A stretch of 64,000 nt of DNA, taken from Mesorhizobium sp. B2-8-5 (GTDB lineage Bacteria; Pseudomonadota; Alphaproteobacteria; Rhizobiales; Rhizobiaceae). A program made the translations under genes and the position numbers. The DNA lies in contig NZ_CP083951.1 in the NCBI RefSeq assembly GCF_006440675.2, positions 4,869,501 through 4,933,500 on the forward strand, read 5' to 3'. The notes under the pieces are model-generated. The model saw only the letters and a list, made by a program, of their open reading frames with translations. It was not told the origin of the DNA and did no database searches. Shown piece after piece: positions 1 to 8,218 of this stretch; positions within the stretch are counted from its first letter, which is position 1; the number at the start of each line of letters is the position of its first letter.

Positions 1-573
1 GCGCGCGGTGCGCTCGTAGCGGCGGTGAAAAATGTCGACCTGGCCCCAGCGGTTGCGCGACAGGTAGCCTTCGACCACGGGGATCGAGGCGTAGCGGATC
101 GGCGTGCCGCCAAAACCTTCCTCGGCATAGAGATAGGCCGGGCCGTAGCGCACGACGTTCCTGAGGCAGGCTTGCGTCGCCGGCACGAAATTGGAGTTGG
201 CGGAATAGCGCAACGCGAACAGGAAATCGCGCAAGGCTTCCGCCCATTCCTTCTCTTCGTCGGTCTCCTCGTCATTCATCTCGGCCGTGGTCAGCCCGTG
301 CCATTTTTCGGACTGCGGGATGATCAGGCTCTCCAGGCCGGCGGCGAGCCGGTTGGCGGCGGAGTTGATGGTGTTGGCGTAGACGCGTGAGCCGCGCCGC
401 TCCTGCCGCTCGGCCTGGCTGTCTGAGCGGCTGCTGCGGCGACCCGACCAGATATCGGGCGCATCCGGATCGCAGAACTCCGCCACCGCCTCCCAGACGG
501 GTTCGTAAGTGGCGCGTTCGGTCTCGAGTTCGGCCTGTCGCGACAGGATATCGCGGGCGCGGGAATCGGTCAT
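1..573 (-). CDS. Phage portal (head-to-tail connector) protein, 5' part only
   Basis: The frame runs off the left edge, so only the first 191 residues are visible, beginning MTDSRARDILSRQAELETER. The segments YEPVWEAVAEFCDP, TINSAANRLAAGLESLIIP, EKWHGL and GPAYLYAEE are typical of the podovirus head-to-tail connector family, which forms the dodecameric portal ring for DNA packaging. It is transcribed leftward like the other prophage genes up to 15,065, with capsid genes expected beyond the window. It lies downstream of the ejection-protein genes, an order unlike an intact T7-type genome, so the prophage is probably rearranged. The start is the ATG at 573; no in-frame ATG lies closer to the conserved part. 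Confidence 0.85.
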   Translation of the reverse strand, partial: MTDSRARDILSRQAELETERATYEPVWEAVAEFCDPDAPDIWSGRRSSRSDSQAERQERRGSRVYANTINSAANRLAAGLESLIIPQSEKWHGLTTAEMNDEETDEEKEWAEALRDFLFALRYSANSNFVPATQACLRNVVRYGPAYLYAEEGFGGTPIRYASIPVVEGYLSRNRWGQVDIFHRRYERTAR

Positions 574-604
574 GGGAATCTCGCTTGTTTGGCGGGGCTG
601 TTCC

Positions 605-776
605 TCGCCCCCACGAGAGTGGGGAGAGGTGGCTCGGCGAAGCCGAGACGGAGAGGGGGACTGGCGCCGCGTTGCGTATGATGGAGAACGATTGAGCCTT
701 ATCCCGCGAAGCTGGCGCAGCCCCCTCTCGGCCGCCACGCGGCCACCTCTCCCCCGCCTCTGGCGAGGGCGAGGAA
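605..776. repeat. Palindromic intergenic repeat, family 1
   Basis: Two facing arms, each with a cctcgccc...gagaggtggc...gaagcc block, surround a short unique centre. The same design recurs at 9018-9177, 10274-10420, 10876-10990 and 17806-17992, so it is a dispersed MITE/REP-like element. It separates the portal gene from the methyltransferase gene. Confidence 0.75.
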
Positions 777-849
777 AAGATTGCGCTGTCATCTTTTGCG
801 CACTTCTCGGTGCTACAGACCTGTCGCGGCGGGCAGGAGGAGGTCGAGA

Positions 850-1464
850 ATGACAAGCCTTGCCGGCGCCTTGAAAAATCGCGGCAAACACGTCGTGAAG
901 CGACTGCTTCGCTATGACAATCGCAACTGGCTGCGCATCCGCCAGATCGAAGCCTTCACGGTTTTCCTCGAAGCGGCCCACCGCAAGTCGCGCGACGTGA
1001 TCGAGATCTCACCGGGCTGGAACCGCTACTGGCGGGCGTTGTGTCCGGACTACCGCTCGGTCGATTTCCCGGGCTTCGACATCTGCCGGGATCGCACCGA
1101 GGAGCAATATTCCATTGTCATCGCCGACCAGGTGCTGGAGCATGTGCAGCGCCCGCAGGCGGCGGTGGCCAACATCCATGCCATGGTGAAGCCCGGCGGC
1201 TGGGCTATGGTGGCGACGCCCTTCCTGTTTCGCGTGCATGCCCGCCCGCACGACTACAACCGCTGGACGCCCGCGGGGCTGAAGCAGCTGATGGTCGAAG
1301 GCGGCTTTGGTGAAGACGACGTGCAGGCCTTCGGCTGGGGCAACAAGGCCTGCGCCAAGGCTCATATCGGCGGCCCGGTGCGGGCTTATGGGGTGTGGCG
1401 GGACTTGAGCAACGACGAGGAATACCCGCTGATGGTCTGGGCGTTCGCGAGGAAGGGGGCGTGA
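850..1464 (+). CDS. Class I SAM-dependent methyltransferase
   Basis: A 204-residue protein of the Methyltransf_11 type. The Rossmann portion includes DVIEISPGWNRYW near residue 45, the acidic loop VIADQVLEHVQRP near residue 90 and MVKPGGWAMVATPFLFRVH near residue 120. The spacing from IADQVLEHV to KPGGW matches motif II/III of small-molecule or sugar methyltransferases. The start at 850 is set by a strong ribosome site, gaggaggtcgaga, just before the ATG. The gene runs opposite to the surrounding prophage genes and is followed by no co-oriented partner except a tiny membrane ORF. The substrate cannot be inferred. Confidence 0.8.
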   Translation: MTSLAGALKNRGKHVVKRLLRYDNRNWLRIRQIEAFTVFLEAAHRKSRDVIEISPGWNRYWRALCPDYRSVDFPGFDICRDRTEEQYSIVIADQVLEHVQRPQAAVANIHAMVKPGGWAMVATPFLFRVHARPHDYNRWTPAGLKQLMVEGGFGEDDVQAFGWGNKACAKAHIGGPVRAYGVWRDLSNDEEYPLMVWAFARKGA

Positions 1465-1545
1465 TCTCGCTATCAGGCGTGAATTGTATTCTGTATTGCT
1501 AAATTCGATGCTACTAATATCCATGCGGCTACCGGGGATCGCCAC

Positions 1546-1692
1546 ATGGATTTCGTCGAGCATATTTTCGCCGGCATCTGGGGCGCCGGCGTGCTTGCTG
1601 CGATCTGGTACGCTTGGACGCGGCCTTCGCCACCCGCCACCAAAAAAAGCGAGGATCGGGATTTGCGCGAGTGGCTCGACGACCAACTGTAG
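1546..1692 (+). CDS. Small single-pass membrane protein (48 aa)
   Basis: A short frame starting MDFVEHIFAGIWGAGVLAAI and ending WLDDQL. It has one hydrophobic segment at residues 7-24, then a short charged tail KKSEDRDLREWL. The composition (tail predicted cytoplasmic) suits a small bitopic protein. The ribosome site is weak and no family is recognised. It follows the methyltransferase on the same strand and could be a prophage moron or a leftover holin-like gene. Confidence 0.45.
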   Translation: MDFVEHIFAGIWGAGVLAAIWYAWTRPSPPATKKSEDRDLREWLDDQL

Positions 1693-1719
1693 TGCTCCCT
1701 TCCTCCTGGAAGAAGGTTG

Positions 1720-1809
1720 CTAGCCCCTGCGCTTCACCAACCGCGCATGCCGCCTCCAGTACCACCAGTCCAGCACGCGTCGGCGGAAGCTTCGTTTCAT
1801 CGCCGTCAT
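1720..1809 (-). CDS. Possible 29-aa Arg/Trp-rich phage peptide
   Basis: The frame starts MTAMKRSFRRRVLDWWYW and ends KRRG. A GGAG motif lies 9 bases ahead of the ATG, inside the end of the preceding phage ORF, which suggests coupled translation. Very short and very basic; it may be chance. Confidence 0.3.
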   Translation of the reverse strand: MTAMKRSFRRRVLDWWYWRRHARLVKRRG

Positions 1810-1813
1810 AACG

Positions 1814-2008
1814 TCATACTCCCAGCAGCACGCGGCGCCGGCCGGCGACGTCGCTCGGCGCAAGGTCGGTCTTGACGGTGGAGAGCGTGCCCTGGCGCTG
1901 CTCGAGCTCAGAGCGAAGTGCTGCTTCCCGCGCCTGCACGTCCTTGTCCTGCGCGGTCGGCACCGGCGGCAGCGGCTTCAGTTCCGGTGGTTTTTGAAAG
2001 AGACACAT
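1814..2008 (-). CDS. Small phage protein, MCLF type (64 aa)
   Basis: It begins MCLFQKPPELKPLPPVPTAQ, a proline-rich start typical of small virion-associated proteins of podoviruses, and ends GRRRVLLGV, resembling the conserved C-terminus of that group. Its first 101 bases overlap the end of the gp13-like gene in another frame. That overlap suggests the upstream gene has lost its normal stop. Function unknown; the assignment rests on the pattern and the prophage neighbourhood. Confidence 0.55.
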   Translation of the reverse strand: MCLFQKPPELKPLPPVPTAQDKDVQAREAALRSELEQRQGTLSTVKTDLAPSDVAGRRRVLLGV

Positions 2009-2492
2009 GGTTCCTGCTTTCCCCGAGGTTAGAGGTTCTTATCCAGTCATAGAGGAAGAAATCTTCGCCGTTCCTGCCGTAACCCGGCAGGCGGCAGCGT
2101 TGCGTGGCGCCAAGCCTGTCCAGCCAGCGCAAGGCAAGATCGTTCTCGGCAAGCGCCCTCGCCTCGACCCGCCAGGCGCCCCTGGCTGCGACCTGGGGCC
2201 CGAGCACGGTATGGAAGAAGCGCGTAATCTCGGGCACGCAGCGCCTCATGCGGCGCGTGCCCCAGCTCCAGGCGATCCACAGGCCGCCGCGCTGCTCGGC
2301 CGCGCCGAACCCGGCCTCCGGATTGCCGTCGAACTCGGCGACATAGGCAAAGCCCTGAAGTGCTGTCAGCGCCAGCAGCGCCGGCGACCAATGATCGAGC
2401 TGGCAGTCGATCTCGGTCCGGTCCTCGGGGCGCAGATTGGCGGCGATGTAGGAAAGGTCCCGCAGCGTGGCGGGAACGATGCGGATGGGCAT
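1908..2492 (-). CDS. T7 gp13-like internal virion protein (DUF2833/GNAT-like)
   Basis: A 194-residue protein starting MPIRIVPATLRDLSYIAANL. RPEDRTEIDCQL near residue 22, GFGAAEQRGGLWIAWSWGT near residue 62 and LRWLDRLGATQ near residue 125 fit the phage gp13/DUF2833 group, a degenerate acetyltransferase fold found in podovirus internal virion proteins. The family pattern ends near residue 149 (FFLYDW). The remaining ~45 residues are Ala/Gly-rich and overlap the next gene by 101 bases, so this tail is probably read-through after a small deletion or frameshift. Leftward operon with the phage genes on either side. Confidence 0.6.
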   Translation of the reverse strand: MPIRIVPATLRDLSYIAANLRPEDRTEIDCQLDHWSPALLALTALQGFAYVAEFDGNPEAGFGAAEQRGGLWIAWSWGTRRMRRCVPEITRFFHTVLGPQVAARGAWRVEARALAENDLALRWLDRLGATQRCRLPGYGRNGEDFFLYDWIRTSNLGESRNHVSLSKTTGTEAAAAGADRAGQGRAGAGSSTSL

Positions 2493-2725
2493 GGACAGAC
2501 TCCGGCCGGTCAGCAGCGAGGCCTGCCAGCGACGTGTTGGTCTAGAAACTCTGACGCCCTGGCCTCGGCGTATGTCTCGGAATTGTCCCCATGGTTATAT
2601 GCCGGTGGCGCGCCTTGAGTTCTGGAACATTATTTTTCAGGCTGAGCTCTTTCACCACATCTTTGTCGAAATCATTTTCGTTTCTGATGGACGAATTATC
2701 CGACGTGGATCATAAGGAACGCCTC

Positions 2726-3193
2726 GTGATTGACAGACACTCCTTTATGGATCGGACTCGAGGGCCTTTTTTATTCAATCGATTCCTTTGTCTCGCGTTC
2801 GCTCTTTTGGCTACTTTGCCAACAAATCCGGCATACCCTTCCGAGGTGAAGGGCGAAAAATATTCGGTTCGATTTGTTGTCCGGATGACCGATGGGCAAT
2901 ATTTTAGCGGAAATTCTCAGTGCAGCAGAAGGTATTATTGTGACATCCGATTTGGAAAATCGTTCGAGCTCAGCATCGCCGACTATGGAAAATCGTACAA
3001 TTTATCTATAATGGATTATGACATAAACTCTCTTCCATGCTGTTCCTTTCCCGCCGGAAAGCACAGCATAGAGTTTTCTAAAACAGAAAATTGCGTTAGC
3101 ACTATATTTAACCAATCCGTTGCTGATGATTTAGTCTACAGGAGAGCGACGCAAATCGGAGAAATTTTCGTTATAATATCGGAAGATAAATGA
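2726..3193 (+). CDS. Secreted protein of unknown function, AT-rich
   Basis: A 155-residue frame with a signal peptide (hydrophobic core FLCLAFALLATLP, likely cleavage after AYPS). The GTG at 2726 is chosen because AAGGAA lies at a proper distance upstream; the ATG at 2747 is the alternative. Five cysteines (SQC, YYC, PCC, ENC) suggest disulfides after export. The region is visibly richer in A and T than its neighbours, which suggests recent acquisition. It converges on the putative toxin-immunity cluster. No family recognised. Confidence 0.65.
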   Translation: MIDRHSFMDRTRGPFLFNRFLCLAFALLATLPTNPAYPSEVKGEKYSVRFVVRMTDGQYFSGNSQCSRRYYCDIRFGKSFELSIADYGKSYNLSIMDYDINSLPCCSFPAGKHSIEFSKTENCVSTIFNQSVADDLVYRRATQIGEIFVIISEDK

Positions 3194-3254
3194 TATGCGC
3201 CCGCTCGCAATGTGCCGTTGGCAACCCAGGGAACCAGGAGCCGTTACCGTAAGC

Positions 3255-3569
3255 TCAACCGGCGAAGTTGTTGTCCACGAACATTTCCGCAAATTGCTGA
3301 GGCGTGAGCGTCACCTTGTTGTCCTGGGCGATTTTGAGGTTTTTCTTCCACATATCCCGGATTGCCTCCGGCATCGTGTCGGGCATGTGAAGAGCCTTGG
3401 CGATCGCATCTTCCCACCGTCCGTCGCCGCCATAGATGGCCTGCAACTTGGGAGCCATGGCGTTCAACGATTTTTCCGACTCCCGAGAGAGTTCTCCAAT
3501 CGCCTTCAGCACATAGAGCTCAAGGAGCCTGAGCAGCGGCTTTCCTTCATAACGCTTGTCGGTCGCCAT
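3255..3569 (-). CDS. Small helical protein downstream of toxin/immunity genes
   Basis: A 104-residue protein starting MATDKRYEGKPLLRLLELYV. The ATG at 3569 has a good GAGAGGG ribosome site. It is predicted mostly helical with no signal peptide. It lies 8 bases after the immunity-like gene and ends the run that begins with the toxin-tailed ejection protein. Its position makes a second immunity protein or an accessory of the module plausible, but I recognise no family. The neighbouring region holds only a convergent secreted gene. Confidence 0.6.
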   Translation of the reverse strand: MATDKRYEGKPLLRLLELYVLKAIGELSRESEKSLNAMAPKLQAIYGGDGRWEDAIAKALHMPDTMPEAIRDMWKKNLKIAQDNKVTLTPQQFAEMFVDNNFAG

Positions 3570-3577
3570 TTTCCCTC

Positions 3578-3871
3578 TCACGCGTCATAGGTGGCGTAAT
3601 AAATCAGCCTGTCACAGATTGCTGACAGACTGGGCTTTTCCTTCTGCGACCCGATCCATCCCTCTGTGACCTCAATCGCAATGAATATTTCGATGAAATA
3701 GGTCAGACCCGCTTTGGCTGCCGCCTTTGGCGGCACCATAGTATCGTCGGGCGCGGTCGCAACCATTGCATCGGAATCTTCCGTCCAAGGCTCAGATACA
3801 TAAATCGTGTCCTCTTCATCAAAATCCGACAACCTCCCAACGACATCCAGTAACTTCATTATTTTCCCCAT
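3578..3871 (-). CDS. Putative immunity protein for the adjacent WHH nuclease
   Basis: A 97-residue, strongly acidic protein. DEEDTIYVSEPWTEDSDAMV, PDD, LTYFIEIFIAIEVTEGW and ICDRLIYYATYDA match, as I recall it, a widespread family of small acidic proteins encoded beside polymorphic nuclease toxins (DUF7716-like). The start at 3871 lies inside the end of the toxin gene and has GAGGAGG upstream. A second ATG at 3859 overlaps the toxin stop as TAATG. Either way the two genes are translationally coupled, as expected for a toxin and its inhibitor. Cytoplasmic; presumed to bind and block the nuclease domain. Confidence 0.7.
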   Translation of the reverse strand: MGKIMKLLDVVGRLSDFDEEDTIYVSEPWTEDSDAMVATAPDDTMVPPKAAAKAGLTYFIEIFIAIEVTEGWIGSQKEKPSLSAICDRLIYYATYDA

Positions 3872-5916
3872 ATGGAAAATCCTCCTCGGCGATCCGGATG
3901 AAGGGTTTTCTGGAAGATAGTGCCAAGATCGTGTTGGTATCTAGGAACGAGTTGCATCACACCGGGTTCGTCGGCGTGATGCCATGTGTAGCCGGGAGGC
4001 GCAGTCCGGGGGACAAGCCCCCTCTTTGTCCGCTGAAGGCTAATCCCGCCTTCTCGCAGAATCTTTGCGAAATCCGGTTCCCTTTCCATGAGCACCAGCA
4101 GGGCTTCATTGGCTGCCTGGAAATGGTTCGGACGTGAGAAGCCAGGATACAATGCAGGATCGAGCTTTGTTTCAAATACCACACTATAGAACTGACCGGT
4201 CGGCGTCTTTGCTTCGCCACTTGCAGCTTCTGGTGCCGGCCCCAACCCGGGCTTGAATAGATCGTCTACTCCTTCGTTACGGTTAGCTACGTCTGGAAGA
4301 ACTTCATCCGCCGACTTGGCGAGGTCACTACTATCATTTGGGATAAGAGCCTCAGCCCCTTCACCCAGTTCGTCCGACCATTTCAAAACCCTCGGTACTT
4401 TCTCGACCAAGGGGCTGGCGATTTTGCCAGCTTGTTTTAGGCCTATGAACGCCAGCCGATCGGCGGGGACCGCCCCTAGAGCATTGAGTGCTGCGTCGCC
4501 ATAGTTGCCATAAAGTGCGGAAGTGAGAGCTTGGTCTCCCGCGAAAAGAGCGCCAATCGGCGTGATGTCGGCTACGGAAAGCCCCTCCTCACCACCGCCT
4601 TCAGAACCGACGAACGACCGCGCAATATTGCGCCACACGCTGTCCGGCTTAGTATCGCCGACCAAAAAGCCGCCAACCTTATCCCGAAGCGTAGGGATAT
4701 AGTTTTCGACCTGGTTGGTGTTTACTAGACCGAGCTCAACCGCTTTCGGAACGTCGAGCATCATCCGGGGATCGACTATTGACTCGCGACGCGTCCGGTC
4801 TACCGCGCTTGTCTCTGTCCGGGCTGAACTTGTCGCCAGAAGATGACGTAGCATCGCCTCACGGTCAGCCGGGGTAGAGAGCGTACCGAAGAGGCTCGCC
4901 AATTTTGCCTCTTGGTCGGCAACGCCACCTGCGGCGGATTCGGGCAGAGCTTGAGTGGTCTCAAAATCCAGTTGGTCCTGGGCAGCCATCGGGCCGACGA
5001 TCGTTGCTCCCGGCGTCTGCGCCTGTCCTCCAAGCAACCCAGCCCCGGCGAACTGCCGCGACATCGCCGTCTTGAGGGCCGGATCCGTCGTTCCGGCAAG
5101 CAGGCCGTTCATCCCGGCCCACCTGTCTTGCGGCGGTAGTGCGCCGAGGTCCTTCAGCACCGATTGCGGCACGGGCTGAGCGTTCTCCATGCCGAGATGG
5201 CGTTGTGTGGCGATGGTCAGGGCCAGTGCATTCTGGACCGCGGCAGGATCGCGCCAGCCCTGGTCGGCCGCCAAGTGCCAGGCCTCTTTCGCCTGCGGAA
5301 ACGCCTTGATGGCCTCGCCGGCCGGATCGTTCTGCCTGGCTTCCAGCACGTGTTGGGCGGCAGCGGCGGCTACCCGATAGCGCGACTGGCCCTCCGGCGA
5401 ATTCGCCGCGCCGACGGCTGCGTCCAGAAGCTGGCTGTTTATATCCCGAGCCGACATGACACGCATGTCGAAGGCCTGCTTGCCCATCTCCAGGCTCTGG
5501 TCGAATTTCGCCAGTTGCCGGCGGCCCTCCTCGACGCCGAAGACGTAGGCGAAGTCCTCGGGCTTGGGCATGACCCCGGCGTAGCTGCGGGTGTCCGCGA
5601 AAGCCTTCGGGGCGTTCTGAAAGGCCATCGAAATATTGGCGCGGGCACCGATCAGTTGGGAGGTCGCCGCCGCACGCGCACGCCGATAGAGCGCATCGGT
5701 GGCGTCCGGCGTGAGATCGGCAAGTACCGCTGCGACCGGCCGATCATTGTTCGCTAGGGCGTCGGCGGGCGGGTGCTTCTTCAGCGCCTGCTCCACCCTG
5801 TCATAGAGCGGGGCGAGTTCAGCGGTCTGGTCCTTGGCGCCGGCCTGTTCGCCAGTGTCGTTGGTTTGCTCCTCAGCGCCATCCAAGACCGTTCCGCTGT
5901 CGAGTTTACGATCCAT
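3859..5916 (-). CDS. Phage ejection (internal virion) protein with C-terminal WHH nuclease toxin
   Basis: A 685-residue protein from ATG 5916, which overlaps the preceding stop. Residues ~1-480 are Ala/Gln-rich helices of the podovirus internal-virion type. A Gly-rich linker and a hydrophobic stretch follow at ~440-520. The last ~110 residues form an HNH/Endo VII-type domain of the WHH class: TWHH at ~644-647, GVMQLVP, a further His at ~662, LHP at ~673, and the closing GGFSIWG. This ending is characteristic of colicin-like and polymorphic nuclease toxins, not of virion proteins. An immunity-like gene begins inside its last codons. Inference: DNA-injection machinery fused to a nuclease, used in superinfection exclusion or killing of relatives. 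Confidence 0.75.
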   Translation of the reverse strand: MDRKLDSGTVLDGAEEQTNDTGEQAGAKDQTAELAPLYDRVEQALKKHPPADALANNDRPVAAVLADLTPDATDALYRRARAAATSQLIGARANISMAFQNAPKAFADTRSYAGVMPKPEDFAYVFGVEEGRRQLAKFDQSLEMGKQAFDMRVMSARDINSQLLDAAVGAANSPEGQSRYRVAAAAAQHVLEARQNDPAGEAIKAFPQAKEAWHLAADQGWRDPAAVQNALALTIATQRHLGMENAQPVPQSVLKDLGALPPQDRWAGMNGLLAGTTDPALKTAMSRQFAGAGLLGGQAQTPGATIVGPMAAQDQLDFETTQALPESAAGGVADQEAKLASLFGTLSTPADREAMLRHLLATSSARTETSAVDRTRRESIVDPRMMLDVPKAVELGLVNTNQVENYIPTLRDKVGGFLVGDTKPDSVWRNIARSFVGSEGGGEEGLSVADITPIGALFAGDQALTSALYGNYGDAALNALGAVPADRLAFIGLKQAGKIASPLVEKVPRVLKWSDELGEGAEALIPNDSSDLAKSADEVLPDVANRNEGVDDLFKPGLGPAPEAASGEAKTPTGQFYSVVFETKLDPALYPGFSRPNHFQAANEALLVLMEREPDFAKILREGGISLQRTKRGLVPRTAPPGYTWHHADEPGVMQLVPRYQHDLGTIFQKTLHPDRRGGFSIWGK

Positions 5917-6664
5917 CGTCTTGGCCCCTGTCGTTTTTGAATGTCTGGCCGCCGCCCGGCTGTGCCTGCTGAGCGATCCCGCCTCGCAACAGCTCCAGTG
6001 CGCCACGAGGATCCCGCGCAATCAGCGCCTCCACCCGTGCCGTTGCCGTGCTCTCGCGCCAGCCGGCTTCGGCCTGCAGCCTGCTCTCGGGATCGAGGTT
6101 CATCTTGCCGATGAGATCGAGGCCGGCATGGCGGGCGGCATCGAAAGCAGCGTGATCGTCCGGGTCGTTCTTCGCTATGGTGTCGAGCTCTTCGGCCTGG
6201 GCCGCCGCGAGCTGGTCCTGCTCATACTGGGCGCGGCGCTGATTTTGCTGCATCGCCATGCGCACCGAGCCTGCCTCTCGCAGGGCCGGCTTGCGGCTGG
6301 CAAGGCCGGCGCGCAGCTCGGGCGGCGCCTGCTTCAGGAAATTGTCGAATAGCGTGTCGAACCGGCCCTTCAGGACGACACGCCCGGTATACGGATCGAC
6401 CTCGCCATACATGGCGTGGTGCAGGCCCTCGCCGTCGGCCGGCGCATTGGCCACGGTGTCGGCCTCGGCGCTCGCGATCTCGCCATACAGCCTGCGCGCG
6501 GCGATCTCGGTGTCGAAGGCCTGCTGCTGCGCCATGCGCCGTTCGTAGTGAGCGGCAACCTCCTGCCAGTAGGGATCGGACTGCCTAGCCGCCGAAGCGT
6601 TGGGCGTTCCATTGCCGGCATCGGGGCGGCGCTGATCGGTGAAGAGAGGAATGATGTGGACCAT
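5906..6664 (-). CDS. Phage internal virion protein, partner of the toxin-tailed protein
   Basis: A 252-residue protein starting MVHIIPLFTDQRRPDAG. GGAG lies 7 bases ahead of ATG 6664; upstream ATGs at 6679 and 6706 are alternatives. Long Ala/Gln/Arg-rich helices (YERRMAQQQAFDTEIAARRL, MQQNQRRAQYEQDQLAAAQA) and the motif GEVDPYTGRVVLKGRFDTLF resemble ejection proteins that form a channel across the envelope in podoviruses. It overlaps the next gene by 11 bases, so the pair is co-translated. The two may be a split version of one larger ejection protein. Upstream is repeat DNA and an insertion sequence, so its original promoter is probably lost. Confidence 0.6.
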   Translation of the reverse strand: MVHIIPLFTDQRRPDAGNGTPNASAARQSDPYWQEVAAHYERRMAQQQAFDTEIAARRLYGEIASAEADTVANAPADGEGLHHAMYGEVDPYTGRVVLKGRFDTLFDNFLKQAPPELRAGLASRKPALREAGSVRMAMQQNQRRAQYEQDQLAAAQAEELDTIAKNDPDDHAAFDAARHAGLDLIGKMNLDPESRLQAEAGWRESTATARVEALIARDPRGALELLRGGIAQQAQPGGGQTFKNDRGQDDGS

Positions 6665-6938
6665 CAGCTTCTCCGGCATGGCTGGCTTTGGAAGAGGCGC
6701 GCGCACGCGATCGCGGCCGATCGCAGGCGCGGTGGCGTTCGCTGACTTGCTGGATTGAGGATTTTGGAGAGGCCGGGATTGGCGGCATTGCGGGTGGGCT
6801 AGAACCGCGCCTCGTAATCCAAGAGCGGAGCGACGGGCGCAGGCCTAGAATCCATGTCGCGACGCTAAAGCATTGGAACAGCTTCAGAATTCTGCACCGC
6901 CGCGCTCTACGGCAGGCGTCACGGCATCGGTCTCAATC

Positions 6939-7054
6939 CCTTCTCCCCGTTCACGGGGAGAAGGTGCCCGAAGGGCGGATGAGGGGCAGCGCCACTCTCT
7001 GAGACGCTGGCGCTGCCCCTCACCTGCCTGCCGGCATCCTCTCCCCGTAAACGG
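6939..7054. repeat. Palindromic repeat family 2, left part (split by the IS)
   Basis: A hairpin arm, ttctccccgttcacgggg, is followed by the block ggtgcccgaagggcggatgagg and a reverse arm. The element continued into cggggcgaggaa, now at 8226 onward, before the insertion sequence landed in its last palindrome. A related copy sits at 17239-17290. Confidence 0.65.
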
Positions 7055-8218
7055 CAGGGGAATCGCATATGGCGTTTTTGGGGTTGAGTTTAGGCTGAGA
7101 AAGGATTCTTTGGAGAGGCAGTTGAGCGAAGGAGCGACTGCCATTTCCTGTCTTGAGAGCTACTTTGGCGCGGTGCCTGATCCCCGCGCGCCCAACGCCA
7201 CGCACCGGCTTGGCGACCTGATCGTGATGATGATCGCGGCAAGCCTGTGCGGTGCCAGTAATGCGACGGAATTTGCCTTGTTCGCACAGGAGCGCAAGCA
7301 AGCGCTGTCGCGGCTGATCGACTATGACGCAGCCCCCAGCCACGACACTTTCTCGCGGCTGCTGCGCCTGCTCGACCCGGAGGCCTTCGGTCGCGCTTTT
7401 GCCGCCTTTGCCGCCGCTTTCGCCCGAGCCAGCCGAGAGACGCCCGAGGTGGTATCGCTTGACGGCAAGGTTTTGCGGCGGGCCTACGAGAAGGGCTTGG
7501 CAGCCAGTCCGCCGTTGACGGTGTCGGCCTTCGCGGCCGAGACCCGGCTGTGCCTGGCGGCAGTCTCGCCGAGTGATGGTGAGAACGAAGTCGAGGCCGC
7601 GCTCAAAGTCGTCGAACTCATTGATCTTACGGGCAGATTGGTCACCGCCGACGCGCTCCACTGTCATACCCGAATGGCTGCGGCCATTACCCAAAGAGGT
7701 GGCGATTACCTGCTTGCGCTGAAGGGCAACCGGCGTCATTGGCTGCGCCATGCCAACTTGAAACTGGCCGACGCGACCCCTTCCATTGCCGAGCGGACCG
7801 AGACCAGCCACGGCCGCAACGAATGGCGGCAAGCCGAGATCGTGGCGGCGGCCGAGCCGCTGATGCCTGGCCACCTGGCCTTCATCCGCATCACCAGCCG
7901 ACGCGATCAGGCCAAGCCGTTGATGCGCCTGTTCATGGCCTCCACGCTCATGTCGCCTCAGCAGGCGCTCGACCTCACTAGAGCTCATTGGCAGATCGAG
8001 AACGGCCTGCATTGGATGCTCGATGTTCATCTTGATGAGGATCTCAGCCGTGCCCGCAAGGACAATGCTCCCGCCAACACAGCCCTTCTCAATCGCCTCG
8101 CTAGAAACATCCTTCAGGCCGCCGATGCTGCCAAAGTCCCCATCAGTCATCGCATCAAGAAATGCGCCTGGAACGACGACTATCTCATCAATGCGATCAC
8201 TCATATGCGATAGCCCTG
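7055..8218 (+). mobile_element. ISAs1-family insertion sequence, complete
   Basis: The 1,164-bp element has terminal inverted repeats CAGGGGAATCGCATATG (left) and CAGGGCTATCGCATATG (right, reverse strand). It is flanked by a perfect 10-bp direct repeat CCGTAAACGG at 7045-7054 and 8219-8228, as expected for ISAs1-type target duplication. The target was the palindromic tip of a dispersed repeat. The single transposase frame is intact, so the element may still be active. Confidence 0.9.
7122..8213 (+). CDS. ISAs1-family transposase
   Basis: About 363 residues if read from the TTG at 7122; a TTG at 7110 is also possible. The N-terminus CLESYFGAVPDPRAPNATHRLGD and the segments EVVSLDGKVLRR, LVTADALHCH, GGDYLLALKGN and HWQIENGLHWMLDVHLDEDLSRAR are diagnostic of the H-repeat/ISAs1 DDE transposases. 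The catalytic acidic residues lie in SLDGK, TADALH and WQIEN. The frame stays open across the left inverted repeat into flanking DNA, so an earlier annotated start would be wrong. The stop lies 5 bases inside the right end. Confidence 0.9.
   Translation: MSEGATAISCLESYFGAVPDPRAPNATHRLGDLIVMMIAASLCGASNATEFALFAQERKQALSRLIDYDAAPSHDTFSRLLRLLDPEAFGRAFAAFAAAFARASRETPEVVSLDGKVLRRAYEKGLAASPPLTVSAFAAETRLCLAAVSPSDGENEVEAALKVVELIDLTGRLVTADALHCHTRMAAAITQRGGDYLLALKGNRRHWLRHANLKLADATPSIAERTETSHGRNEWRQAEIVAAAEPLMPGHLAFIRITSRRDQAKPLMRLFMASTLMSPQQALDLTRAHWQIENGLHWMLDVHLDEDLSRARKDNAPANTALLNRLARNILQAADAAKVPISHRIKKCAWNDDYLINAITHMR

Noticed and set aside
3859..6021. 720-codon version of the toxin-tailed protein starting at 6021
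   Set aside because: The extra 35 codons lie wholly inside the preceding gene; ATG 5916 with the usual phage overlap is better.
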